DNA of 64,000 nt. It comes from Bidens hawaiensis (lineage: Eukaryota > Streptophyta > Magnoliopsida > Asterales > Asteraceae). Of the stretch, positions 20,798 to 31,273 are shown piece by piece; positions within the stretch are counted from its first letter, which is position 1; the number at the start of each line of letters is the position of its first letter. The notes below the pieces were generated by a model that had not been told where the DNA came from, ran no database searches, and saw only the letters and a program-made list of their open reading frames with translations. The DNA is taken from contig JAIQDT010000001.1 of assembly GCA_021521415.1 (NCBI GenBank), positions 8,990,001-9,054,000 of the forward strand, written 5' to 3'. The position numbers and the translations under genes were made by a program.

Positions 20798-21357
20798 AAA
20801 TGGAATGTTTCCACCTTGGTATAAAACACGAAAGTGAGTTCTTGTACCACATCGTTAGATAACAAAACTTATAAGCTCTTTAGAATAAAGAAAGCTTATA
20901 TGATAATATTCTTAAACGACTAGTCAGTCTCAGTGGTCCTAGCGAAGGGTGTGAAGCACCCGACGAACACGGGCTCGGGCACGAGCTCTTGCAAAGGGTG
21001 GAATATGGCGCTTTGATGGCACACTTGGCACTTCGAACTCTCGCCTCGCCGCTTGAGAGTTGCCTTAGTATATTTGAGGAATATTAAAATTTATAAGGCT
21101 TATAATTATCCAGAAAAAATTGTTGGTAATCGCGCTATGCAATGGGCTCCCACTAGACCCGTCACGATACGCGATGTGGAGGCTACACAGCCATGACATG
21201 TTGCCTGCCACATGACGTGCCTTGTGTCCTAGCTTAGTCTGACCCGACAGAGCTAAAGGCTCGTCGCGCTACGCGACAGCCTTTGTTTGTGTCCGTCGCG
21301 ATACGCTATCTGGCCGAAAATCAACTATAAAAGGGGGAAAATCAGCCTTCACTCCTC
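20798..21357 (+). repeat. Truncated 3' LTR of the plus-strand Gypsy fragment
   Basis: Begins after the polypurine tract and continues until Copia B LTR sequence starts at 21358. It has a clear plus-strand TATA box CTATAAAAGGGGG (TATA at 21326). It also has three related GC-rich inverted motifs (near 21165, 21268, 21295; for example TCGCGCTACGCGA). The 5' end of the LTR is eroded and not exactly placed; the 3' part is lost at the junction with B. Confidence 0.55.
21326..21338 (+). promoter_or_regulatory. TATA box in truncated Gypsy LTR
   Basis: TATAAAAGGGGG in a GC-rich context about 530 bp after the polypurine tract, matching the expected U3/R position. Downstream is now the Copia B LTR junction, so any transcript would read into Copia B antisense. 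Confidence 0.5.
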
Positions 21358-21612
21358 TTCGCTAACATCCCCTAGCGAACCAGCTTCCCCTTCGTTACAT
21401 ACATCAACTTAGCAAAGCACCTCCTGATTCGTTAACATCCCCTAACGAATCAGGAGGGAATACATTAATTGGTTAGTTCGCTAACATCCCCTAGCGAACT
21501 AGCCTTTAATCTAGCGAACTAGCTTAATAAATAAAACTATTTATTACATTAATCATAAACAAAACGTTAACGTTAAATACAAAGACTCTAGACGCAAAAC
21601 CGTGCACTAACA
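21358..21612 (-). repeat. 3' LTR of B, truncated
   Basis: Matches 28320-28574 with two differences. The distal part (including TATA) is missing at the junction with the Gypsy LTR. Next to it (21613-21631) the minus strand reads GACGAGGGGGTGTC, the polypurine tract. Confidence 0.85.
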
Positions 21613-21646
21613 GACACCCCCTCGTCTTGAGCTCTTTGTCTTTAAC

Positions 21647-22157
21647 TTATTTGAAATGCTTTGACTGCCAGTCTCTGCAACTATGAATTCCATGTTCATG
21701 ACACACACGAACAACTCGCTGGAATTGCATAGCCAGGTCATAATCTTCTTGGCGCTCGAACAAGATCTGCTTCCTGAAGAGCACGTCATTGTCGGTCTCT
21801 GATAAGTTAACCAACCACATCGGGTCGATTATCTTGATAAGCTTAGTCTTCAGACCTCTCCCTAGAACAATGACGGCCTCGCTGGTACGGTTGTCATAGT
21901 ACCAGCGGTTGAAAGAGAGATACATGTCTTGTGGCATTGTCTTCACAAGAACTTGCTTCATAGTCTTGGGCGGCTTCACCTTCAAAATAAGTTTCCTCCA
22001 GCCAGTCCTTGGATCAATCTCATCTATACTCTTTCATCTCGGGACCTGAGGCTTAAAGAACTTGAAGCCGTGGTTGACCTCAAAGAGAAGATGCCGATGA
22101 AACATATCAGCATGTTGGTGACCCCCACGATTAATAAATGGACCCCCACGATTAATG
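21647..22157 (-). pseudogene. C-terminal remnant of B aORF
   Basis: Encodes, with a frame break near 22030, the last roughly 165 residues of the aORF. Stretches include LLFEVNHGFKFFKPQVP (near 22065-22110), KVKPPKTMKQVLVKTMPQ (near 21920-21980) and DPMWLVNLSETDNDVLF (near 21780-21830), ending at 21647. It corresponds to the DPMHLVNLS domain of A1 and to the C homologue. The upstream part is deleted and joined directly to integrase. Confidence 0.75.
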
Positions 22158-23656
22158 AACAGGAGCTTCGTTTTCAGGTTCTTCAGTTGGAGCAGCAGTT
22201 GAAGCTTCAACATCATTTGAACTTGCAAACCGTGGAATTTCCAAATGTTCTTCAAAATACGCTCCGAACTACATCTTCATCTGGATGATCAGTTGATAAA
22301 GTGAAAGAATTAAATAAGCCATTGTAATCAAACATCCAGTCGGGACCTTTCCCTTGTGAAGGAGTAGTGTACTTTTGACAATCAACGTGGTACCACTCTT
22401 CGACACAACCAGACGTAAAATTGAAAACCCGTTTCTTAGGTGACGCATACCCTAAGAAATAACCCTCAATGGCTTTCTCTTCAAATTTACCCGCATCCCT
22501 CTTCAGCATAGTACAAGGACACCCAAAAGGTTCCAAATACTTTAAGTTAGGCTTATGATTGTTTAATAGTTCATAACTGGTCTTCTTTAGTCGTTTAACC
22601 GTCAGAACTCAACTAAAAGTATAACAAGCCGTATTCACAGCCTCATTCCAGAATTGGACAGGAAGCTTAGAATCAGCGAGCATGGTTCTTGCAACTTAAA
22701 TCAAGGTTCTGTTCTTTCTTTCAGCAACGCCATTTTATTGAGGTACATAGGGTGCACTATATTCCCGATGAATTCCCTTTTGGATACAAAAGAAATCCAA
22801 CATAGTGTTCTTGAATTCTGTTCCATTATCACTCTGAATTCTCCTCACCTTTTGTTTGTAAAGTGATTTGATTTTCGTGATAAGGTTTTTTTACCAAAAC
22901 AGACGTTTGATCTTTCGAGCTCATGAATAAAATCCACGAATATCTCGAATAATCATCAGTCACGACAAGACAATACCAGTCTCTAGAAATACTCGCACGA
23001 TTCACTGGACAAAACAAATCCATATGAAGTTGTTCCAGCGGAGTATCAATGGAATTGAATACTTTAGATGGGTGTGATTTCTTCTTTTGTTTGCCCTTCT
23101 TACAAGCAACACAATGATCTGATAACTTAAAATTTTTCAAAGACACCCCCTCAACCAAATCGTTCACCATTAAATAATTCATCTTTCAAATGTGTATGTG
23201 ACCCATTCTTCGATGCCAAAGTATGGAGTCTTTCTCGGTTGCTTTCGAGACAAAACACGTTTCGATCGATGCAGATGCTCTAGAGTTCATATTCAAGACA
23301 TAAATATCATTTGATCGTGGTGATCGCATGACAACCTGTCCTCGGGAATCATGTATCCCGGTTTCAGAATAAGACACCCTCTATCAGTAAAACGGTAGTG
23401 TATTTCTTATCACAAATCTGTGACACACTCAATAAGTTATGATCAACTTTATAACAATAATTAACTTTCTCAAATGTAATTTTCCCATTCGAAACTTCAC
23501 CTTCTTGTGTGATCATACCCCCAGAATTCCCAGCAAACGCCACATAACCCCTTGAATATTTCTTACATTTGATAAGAGGTTGAGATTTCTAGTAATATCG
23601 CGAGAACATCCGCTATCCATGATTCAGTTTTCACCAGAAATGGTCTAGGATGAACC
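22158..23656 (-). pseudogene. Copia B protease-integrase, broken
   Basis: Protease MDSGCS (near 23615), integrase zinc finger WHRRMGHIHI (near 23190-23220) with CVACKKGKQKKK (near 23090), core LHMDLFCPVN (near 23000), DDYSRYSW and the C-terminal MEPFGCPCTMLKR...GYFLGYA region (near 22450-22536). Several stops and shifts break it, including an Arg-to-stop change beside 23183. Pol stops after the integrase C-terminus; no RT or RNase H follows. Cannot make active integrase, so B needs a helper. Confidence 0.82.
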
Positions 23657-23764
23657 CTACACACAAACAAAAGTGATTAGTTCAAAAAGGTAGCCCCGGC
23701 CTCGGTCTTGGGCACCTTTTGGTTTTCTTGGGAAAAATTAACCTTACTCGCATTCATTTGTTGT

Positions 23765-26700
23765 TCAGCAACTTGTGAATAAGTTGCAGGTTTTCTTTGA
23801 CTTTCGTCTTAGATACGCTGCTTGAACCACATTTGAATTTTCATTCTTACACAGAGGAGCAATTGGAACAAACTTGGATTTAACTTGACCATGAGTCTCA
23901 TTAACATGAACCACCTTACGAGGATTCACATTAGAGAACATAATATGAGTATCATCAGCATACGACACAGGTCGTTTCAGAATCTCCTTTACCACAGGAA
24001 TCGGTTTGGAATGTTCCTTGATAAAAGGATGAAGATTCTGCTGGTACTTCTGACTACAATCCCTCACAACATGACCAAGTTGACCGCACAAGAAACAAGT
24101 TCGCATGTCTACACGATGATGTTGCGAGGTATTTGGAATGAATGACTCAGAAGTTTGTTGATGACTCACATTTTTAGTCATGCTCTTAGCAAACTCATCA
24201 GATAATTCAGATTTCTTCATTAAGTTAAAATCTAAATTAGAACAGTTTGAAAAACTTTTCAAGGTGTCAGTTCCTGTTGACTTAACAAATTTAACTTGCT
24301 TAGCTTGTTTTAAAACTTGTTTTGCTCTTGTCATTGGATCTGATGAAACTGATGTTTTTGCTTGAGCATATTGACGTTCAAGTTCACGAACCTTGGAAGT
24401 TTCATTGCAAAATACACTCTCAATAAGTTCAGGTTTGATGATACTTATTGGAATATCTTTTTCAGTGAACATCGTATCCATTCCTTTTAACTTAAAAACT
24501 CTAGCAACAGATGGCCTAGAACTAGAAGGATTAATGAAACACATTAAATCCTCATCAGAAACTTTCGGTTTTTCTGACTTCTTTGCCTTCACAGAGTTCA
24601 CTTTCATCGAATTTTCCTTTTTCACTTGAGGTTTGTGTGAACCATACACTGCTTCCTCAAATTTGTGAGGCTCGCACAGAATATGATTAGAACTAGGAAT
24701 GTTGTTATTCTTGTGTATAATCTCGGGTTCAAACACATCCTCGATAATGACCTTGTCATCGTGTTCAACAAACACCTTTTTGCTTTGAACATGAGATTTT
24801 TGATGAGCAACTTGGGTTTTAACATTTTCAGATTTAACAGATTTAACATTTTCTTTAATCACAGGTTCTTTCAAAATTACCTCTTCTTCCGTTTTGGCAA
24901 AAAGATTCATTTTATAGTCATTGTGAAATGGTGGAGGAATTTCTACAAAACCTATACCCTTTTTAGAGTCCTTTTGTTTTCCAGAAACTTCGATAATTTC
25001 ATTCAACAAAAACGAAGAATACCGAAATTTACCCAACTTGTTCTTCAACTCAAGAACCTCATTCTCAAGCTCAATTATCTTTGAACGATGTTTCAAGATT
25101 TCTTGAAACTTTTGGTCATTAATTGTCATTTTCACAGATAACTCGGCTTTTAAATCAAGATTACTTACAGTCAAAGCCTCAATCTTTTCTCTTGAGTTGA
25201 TTTGAGAATTCAAGGATTGTCTATAAGTATCTTTCAATGATACAATCTCTTTCAGTAAATTGTCATTTTGAAGTTTTAATGAATCAATTTTAGACTTGTT
25301 ATAACCACAATCAACACATGATACCTTAGAAGAAGTAGATTTACTAACCTCATTCTGGTTGGCTATGCAAGCAGAAGTGGAAGATTCGCTGATCTTCGCC
25401 ATACAAGCAAAATTGATTGGAAGTTTTTCGCTTGAATCATCCGACTCAGATCCAGAATCATTATCAGATGACAAATCACTTCCACTAGCATCTTGAGAAT
25501 CTTCACCAATTCCAAACATTGCTAGGTTTGCTTGACTGTTGTTGCATAGCAATTTTTGAGACCAGTCATTTCCATCCAGATTAGACAGCATTGCCTGATT
25601 TCCAGAAGATGATGGTTTTGAACTTGAAGACTTTCCAGCATCATTTTGATCTTGATTTCTCGAACCAGTGTATTCTTTCTTAGGTTTATCACATTCCTTT
25701 GCGAAATGCCCAAATTCTTGACAATTGTAGCATTTAACCTTTAGTTTATCAAACCCAAGCTTCTTGCTCAATGAAGGAAGATCTTTGCCTGTTCTTTGTA
25801 TAAACTTCTTCACTTTTCTGACAATCATCGCCATGTTCCACTTTAGATCCATGAGTTCTAAATCATCGGGATCAATTTGATCATAATCTTGATCGGTTAA
25901 ATCACTTGTGGCAATCTTACTACTCACCAAATTCTCATAGGAAGACATAAAGGCAGACAAAAATGCAAAATTCTGTTCAGCCTCCTTTATGTTTACATTC
26001 GGTTGAAATGAGATTTGTTTAGTAGAAGATGAATTTCCCGATGCCCCAGATGAATCAGAATTACCAGACGTATTTCCAGCTGTATAGAAACAAGCTTGTG
26101 GATCATTAAATGAAGCATTTGCATTTTCACTTACAACAACTTGAGTAAGAAAAGCGGTTAGTGGAGATATGGTTGAACTAAGAGGCATACTTCCACCATA
26201 GAACGAAGAATCATGACTTTCCTTTGAAGATTTCTGACATTTCAGATCATATTCTCTGGCTTCAATCTTTTGCATAAATTCAATAGCAGTCAGATCTTCA
26301 TTTGCAAAATAATTGTTTTCCTTCAGAACCATTAAGAACGTGGAATAAGAACCTGGAAGTATACTCTTGATTGTATCAATTTTATCACTTTCAGGAACTT
26401 CAATTTGCATCTTGTCCATCTCAGCTATCAAGTGATTGAATCTTGTTGTCATTTCTTCAACTGTCTCACCTTTCAATAGATTAAAGTTTCGAAATTGAAA
26501 CTTAAGCATCACCTTTTTACTCTCTGCTGTGTTACCCATACTTCTCATGCGAAGATGTTGAAATAAAGCAGCACATCTTTTTATGCTACCCACTTGGTGA
26601 AAGATAGTCTCAGGCAAGGCCATGGTTAGAGTAGAATAAGCTTTTATTTCTATCTCTAATGCTTTCTTTTCTTCAACAGAGTATTGTGAGATAGCCTTTG

Positions 26701-26935
26701 GTGTAAAACCTGTAGTCTCATCTCCAATCATAGGAACAGTGTAGACTTCATCTAAGCAGTAAGAACAATCAGAATGAATTGAACCTAAGTGAGCACGAAA
26801 CCTAGGTTCCCACTTGGTAAAATCACTAAACTTCATCAATCTTGGACATTTAGAATGCGAACCTATCTCGGTATCAAGTTGCAACATTTGTTGCATCAAC
26901 ATGTTTTGAGACGCTAATGCATACATGCCGGCCAT
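23765..26935 (-). CDS. Copia B gag, intact 1056 codons
   Basis: Open from MAGMYALASQNML... to the stop at 23765. UBN2-type gag N-terminus (FSDFTKWEPRFRAHLGSI, YSTLTMALPETIFHQV) to about residue 240. A Ser/Asn-rich linker follows, then the block QDYDQIDPDDLELMDLKW (near 360), CCHC knuckle CYNCQEFGHFAKEC (about 401-414), an acidic Ser-rich stretch and a long coiled coil (about 550-650). A Lys-rich region and a second CCHC knuckle CFLCGQLGHVVRDC (about 946-959) complete it. Twice the length of compact Copia gags but normal for Sireviruses. It is the only complete structural gene in B. A non-autonomous element that keeps a working gag could still package its own RNA. Confidence 0.88.
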   Translation of the reverse strand: MAGMYALASQNMLMQQMLQLDTEIGSHSKCPRLMKFSDFTKWEPRFRAHLGSIHSDCSYCLDEVYTVPMIGDETTGFTPKAISQYSVEEKKALEIEIKAYSTLTMALPETIFHQVGSIKRCAALFQHLRMRSMGNTAESKKVMLKFQFRNFNLLKGETVEEMTTRFNHLIAEMDKMQIEVPESDKIDTIKSILPGSYSTFLMVLKENNYFANEDLTAIEFMQKIEAREYDLKCQKSSKESHDSSFYGGSMPLSSTISPLTAFLTQVVVSENANASFNDPQACFYTAGNTSGNSDSSGASGNSSSTKQISFQPNVNIKEAEQNFAFLSAFMSSYENLVSSKIATSDLTDQDYDQIDPDDLELMDLKWNMAMIVRKVKKFIQRTGKDLPSLSKKLGFDKLKVKCYNCQEFGHFAKECDKPKKEYTGSRNQDQNDAGKSSSSKPSSSGNQAMLSNLDGNDWSQKLLCNNSQANLAMFGIGEDSQDASGSDLSSDNDSGSESDDSSEKLPINFACMAKISESSTSACIANQNEVSKSTSSKVSCVDCGYNKSKIDSLKLQNDNLLKEIVSLKDTYRQSLNSQINSREKIEALTVSNLDLKAELSVKMTINDQKFQEILKHRSKIIELENEVLELKNKLGKFRYSSFLLNEIIEVSGKQKDSKKGIGFVEIPPPFHNDYKMNLFAKTEEEVILKEPVIKENVKSVKSENVKTQVAHQKSHVQSKKVFVEHDDKVIIEDVFEPEIIHKNNNIPSSNHILCEPHKFEEAVYGSHKPQVKKENSMKVNSVKAKKSEKPKVSDEDLMCFINPSSSRPSVARVFKLKGMDTMFTEKDIPISIIKPELIESVFCNETSKVRELERQYAQAKTSVSSDPMTRAKQVLKQAKQVKFVKSTGTDTLKSFSNCSNLDFNLMKKSELSDEFAKSMTKNVSHQQTSESFIPNTSQHHRVDMRTCFLCGQLGHVVRDCSQKYQQNLHPFIKEHSKPIPVVKEILKRPVSYADDTHIMFSNVNPRKVVHVNETHGQVKSKFVPIAPLCKNENSNVVQAAYLRRKSKKTCNLFTSC

Positions 26936-28030
26936 TTTTTAAAAGTTTCAAAATATTAAAGGTTTAACGAATAAGGATTAATGTTTAACGAACTGTAACT
27001 GTAGCGAACTGCAAACAGTTGTAGTGAACTGTGAACAGTTATAGTGAACTGTGAACAGTTATAGCGAACTATAAACAGTTATAGCGAACTGTAAACAGTG
27101 TCTTAACGAATCTATCCTTAACGAAGTTAAGATTGATCAATAGCGAAGTAACTTAACGAATAAGATAAATGTTTAGCGAATCACAAGTCAACTTAACGAG
27201 TCAACTTAACGAATCACAAAGGATTAATCTAGCGAATTAGAAAATAATCAATGGCGAATCACTAAGGAATGCTTAGCGAATTAAGATAACGAATCAGCTA
27301 CAGTGGATTAGCGAATCAACACTATAGCGAATCAGGTTGTTACAACCGTTTGTAACAAACTCTGACACCTTATGCCACGTGGCAAAGGTTGTGAGGACAC
27401 AAATCCCAAGTTGGACGCGTGTCACACGAATCGATTAATCTAGATAGCGAACTAGATAACATGAACAACTAAATCATACGAACAGGCTAACGAACTGGGT
27501 AACGAAGTAACAAAGTTGATAACGAATCACAATGAAACATATAGCGAATCACCAGGAAGATGATAACGAATCATGTTCATCATGTTCATCTTCAAATCTT
27601 CAAATCTTCAAACCATTTTTCCAGAAATTTTGAAGAGCAAACCCAGAAACCCAGAAATACCAAATTTGTAATACTCTTTCAAATCTTAACCAAATCGTAC
27701 AAGTGACCTATCAAAATTCTCGTAATCACCTCGCGATTTCAACCAAACAATTCTCGTAACCGATTAACACTAATTACCTTACCAATTTGACCAAAACAAA
27801 CACCCCTATTTTCGGACTCAAACCGAATTCAATACCAAACATCACAAATCCAAACCACACCTCAATTCCTCTAATCCGAACCTCTTCAATACCTTAACCA
27901 ACACGAATTCAATCCAATTCGTCCATAATTCAACCAATTCAATCCAAATTCGTTTCAAAAACTCTAAAACAGAAAAAATTAATAAAACGATAACAATTAA
28001 AACACCGAATCAAGTATAAAGAGCACCGAA
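26936..28030 (-). other. Leader of B, dense in CGAA repeats
   Basis: Roughly 1.1 kb untranslated leader. 26990-27120 has tandem motifs of the type TAGCGAACTGTGAACAGTTA; 27120-27560 has many TAACGAATC/TAGCGAATC motifs. 27570-28030 is A/C-rich and shows nothing recognisable. No splice-acceptor-like sequence directly precedes gag, unlike family A. Confidence 0.65.
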
Positions 28031-28043
28031 GGCTCTGATACCA
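28031..28043 (-). other. Primer-binding site of B, tRNA-iMet
   Basis: Plus strand GGCTCTGATACCA, 2 bp from the LTR edge at 28046. Confidence 0.88.
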
Positions 28044-28045
28044 CT

Positions 28046-28574
28046 TGTTTGACCCCTCGATTCGTATCAATAACAATAACAACTAACAGATCTCTGATCT
28101 GCGTATATATATATAACTAATACGATTACGGATCTAACTCTTAATTACCATTGATTCAGTGTTATGTATGTATGTATATTATCACTATGTTATCAGTAAT
28201 TGTTTGTATAATATTAAGGTGAAGCTTGAGAGAGAGATTGCACAGCACTTCGTTAATTAATCTCCAAAACATAAATTAAAACGTGAACAGTAGTTCACTA
28301 TATATAGAGGGTAATCTGGTTCGCTAACATCCCCTAGCGAACCAGCTTCCCCTTCGTTACATACATCAACTTAGCGAAGCACCTCCTGATTCGTTAACAT
28401 CCCCTAACGAATCAGGAGGGAATACATTAATTGGTTAGTTCGCTAACATCCCCTAGCGAACTAGCCTTTAATCTAGCGAACTAGCTTAATAAATAAAACT
28501 ATTTATTACATTAATCATAAACAAAACGTTAACGTTAAATACAAAGACTCTAGACGCAAAACCGTGCGCTAACA
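28046..28574 (-). repeat. 5' LTR of B (529 bp)
   Basis: Plus strand TGTTTGACCCCTCG at 28046 to GCGCTAACA at 28574. The inner edge is fixed by the primer site, the outer edge by the start of C LTR sequence (AGCTTAACACTTAATC). The expected target duplication is AGCTT; its partner was lost with the left end of B. Confidence 0.87.
28299..28463 (-). promoter_or_regulatory. LTR promoter of B: three palindromes and TATA
   Basis: Inverted repeats at 28436-28463, 28382-28419 (15-bp arms) and 28316-28345 share the loop ACATCCCC. Outer arms are TTCGCTA/TAGCGAA, the middle one TTCGTTA/TAACGAA. The TATA box CTATATATAG (28307-28299) follows 9 bp after the last palindrome on the element strand. Confidence 0.65.
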
Positions 28575-28947
28575 AGCTTAACACTTAATCAATTCATATC
28601 GATATTGATCTAGGATCTAGTTACTAATATGTGTAAGTGATCAATAGGATAGACTGAACAAAGTGTTTAGTGTGAGAAAATAATTTGGCAAAGTAACGGC
28701 TCACAAAGACTTAATAAGAGCACTTGTTAAATTATGAAGGCATAACAGCCTATGTATAGAATATGAAGCCCATTCGTTACACATCCCATCAAGAATGGAT
28801 TCATTCGTCTTCAGTACATAAATAACCTAAGGAGTATAGTGAATGACTCATTCGATATACCTCATTCGTCAACATTTCATGACGAATGGATACAAAATAA
28901 AACATAGTTATTACAAAGACCGAGAGGACCAAAACGGTGTACTAACA
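28575..28947 (-). repeat. 3' LTR of C, interrupted by B
   Basis: Matches the 5' LTR from about 41554 but lacks the first roughly 17 bp (beyond the B insertion) and an internal block of about 150 bp holding two hairpins. It keeps one inverted repeat at 28863-28888 (CATTCGTCA/TGACGAATG) and a mutated TATA (TATGTATA, 28750-28757). Confidence 0.8.
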
Positions 28948-28981
28948 AACTCCCTCTCGTCTCATGCTCTTTTTCTTTAAT

Positions 28982-31271
28982 TTACTCAAACCGCTTTGTC
29001 TTACAATTAGCACAACTATGTACTCCAAACGCATAACACACACGAACAACGCGCTGGAATTGCATAGCATGGTCATAATCTTTAATGTCGGAAGAAGAAT
29101 CTCGTTCTTGTATAGCAAGTCATTTTCCGTCTCTGATAAGTTAACGAGCCACATCGGATCGATGACTAATACAAACTCAGTCTTCAAACATGCTTCCAGA
29201 ACAATGACCGCTTCGCCAGTACTATCGTCATACTACCACCGATTAAATGTCTTGTAAAGACTTTGTGGAAACGTCTTCATAGGCACTCGCTTCATCGTGC
29301 GTGGCGGCTTGACCTTCAATACAAGCTTTCTCCAACCGGTCTTCGGATCAATCTCGTCAATATACTTTCTAGTTGGCACTTGCGGCTTGGAATGCTTAAA
29401 CCCGTGATTGACCTCAAATAGCAGATGTTGATGAAACCATCTTCCCAGTTGATTTCCACCACGGTTTATAAACGACCGATTAGCGAGAGTCCGCACATCC
29501 CACCTTGGCAATATGAGAACGTCAGTAATGCATTCATAATATTGAATGCCGTTCTCCCATTTAATTATGCATACCTTCAGGTCCGAGTCATTTTTCCATG
29601 ATACAATGTCACCTTTGGTTGTCTTCTATGAAAGCAGGATCCTTTGAACCCGATTTGCTTTCCGATACCTTCTCTTTCTTCTTCATGGTATTCTTCAGAT
29701 GCTCTTCAGCAGCTTTAACATGTTCATCAGTGAAGAATGGAACACCCTGATCAACATTAGAACGTGTATATAAATCAGGATATTCCTCTGCTTTTGCATC
29801 CTCAACCTTGATGTCCTCATAGATAAAAGGTGTTTCCCCTGACGGAATACTCGTGTCAAATCATGCCTCATCATCATCACCTACCTTAACATCCTCATCG
29901 GCTTCCAATGCATCCAATCCTTCGTCGTTCAAACCCAGCAACAATGAAAATTGATCTCGAGACAGAGCAAAGTCTACAAACTCTCCATCCTCGATCTTGT
30001 CAGCATTCACCGAACTCATAAAAATCCCCTTTTCATAATTCATAAATAAAATTGTGTTGGCTTTGATTGACTCGATTGAAGTAACATTGGTAGTATCTTG
30101 ATAAACTACCAATTGTCGATCATTGCCCTCACTATCAGTAGAAGCAGCAGATGACGTACCTGCAGATTGTTTCTGCTCACTACCACCAAGGATCTTGATC
30201 ATCATCATTGTTCTTCAACTTTTTCAGCATGTCATCCTTACAAGATAGTTGAAGAATGATTTCCTCCTGAGCCTTGATCTTCTCCCTCTGAGCAGTAACA
30301 AGCTCACGAAGTTCTCGATTCTCCTTTTGGCAATACGAGATATGGCTAACCAATCATCGTTGATTCATCAGCATTTGATCTTTTTGATGAGGATCGGCAG
30401 CCATTTGATTCTCCTGGAGATGAATCAAACTAAACAACATGTCCATTTGTTGTGAGATATGCAAGGAATGGAATTTAGGAGGTACAGGCTGCACTGGACC
30501 ATGAGGACGGTTAAACCTCATAAATGATATAGCCAGAGGCTGCATTTTTATCGTTGATGGAGCAAGAGATGTAACCATCGTTGTCATAGGAGAGTTCGGA
30601 ATGGGAGACAGCATCGATTGTGGAATCGAAGCGAATCTTGGATTTATGGAAGTCAGCTTCGTAAGAGTAATAACTGGGGTGCTAATAGTAGGCGACACCA
30701 CCTGTACTTGTTGAGCAGACGATCTTGGTACTTGAGGACCAATCTCCACACCGCTTCTCCTAGTAACTCTTCGTTGCAGTGGTTGGTCTTGCATAAAAGC
30801 TTTTCCTTTCCTCTTTCATTGAGCAGCCTGAGAAGCAGCTTCCTCAACCACAATCTCTCTCCTGTCTCTCCGATTTCCACCTTCACCATCAATCTTGATT
30901 GTCTTCTTCTTCACCTCGGCTATAATAGTCTTTTCAGCATCATTGCAACGAGCAGAATCCCAGAAAGGACGAATCACGCTAAAATGTATAGGGTCATTAG
31001 CTCAAATAGCAAAATGATTGCGTGAACGAAGCAAGAATGCAATTACCTCTCCAAACATGTGATGGTTCGCAAAGTATTCTTATAAGAAAGCACAAATATT
31101 GTGTTTCTTATCATATGCAAGTTCAGCGACGTTCGTTGCTGCTTGTTGTGCTGCTTGATCCTGTTTTGCTTGTGGTGCCTCATGAATAACAGGATCCTCT
31201 TGTACAATAGGGTTCTCTAGAACATCAGGAAACAGTGGTGCTAGAGCATCAACCATGATCTCATCACCCAT
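28982..31271 (-). pseudogene. aORF of element C, decayed
   Basis: Starts MGDEIMVDALAPLF at 31271, two bases after an acceptor-like T10-ACAG with branch-type TACTAAT upstream. The N-terminal domain matches A1: EVIAFLLRSRNHFAI and FSVIRPFWDSAR (near 31000-31060) parallel EIITFLLRSRIYHAI and LPNIEDFW. A basic Gln/Ser-rich middle and coiled coil follow (30250-30800). The C-terminal domain (29640-28982) has GIQYYE, FINRGGNQ, KVKPPRTMKRVPMK, DPMWLVNLSETENDLL and ends KTKRFE. Several stops and shifts. Shows that the aORF was in the common ancestor of families A and C. Confidence 0.75.
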
Positions 31272-31273
31272 TT

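Larger units (their letters stand above)
21358..28574 (-). mobile_element. Copia/Sirevirus element B, internally deleted derivative
   Basis: Minus-strand element with intact 5' LTR, primer site, long leader, intact gag, damaged protease-integrase and a short C-terminal piece of the aORF, then polypurine tract and a truncated 3' LTR. RT, RNase H, spacer and the N-terminal part of the aORF are deleted; the junction near 22140-22157 carries a 17-bp direct repeat. Compared over 255 bp, its LTR remnants differ at two sites, both CpG-type transitions, so B moved recently. It is inserted in the 3' LTR of element C. Confidence 0.85.

Noticed and set aside
21160..21310. GC-rich TCGCGATACGC motifs as a CRISPR-like or resolvase site
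   Set aside because: Three imperfect, unequally spaced motifs in a degraded LTR of a plant genome; better explained as LTR regulatory or random repeats.
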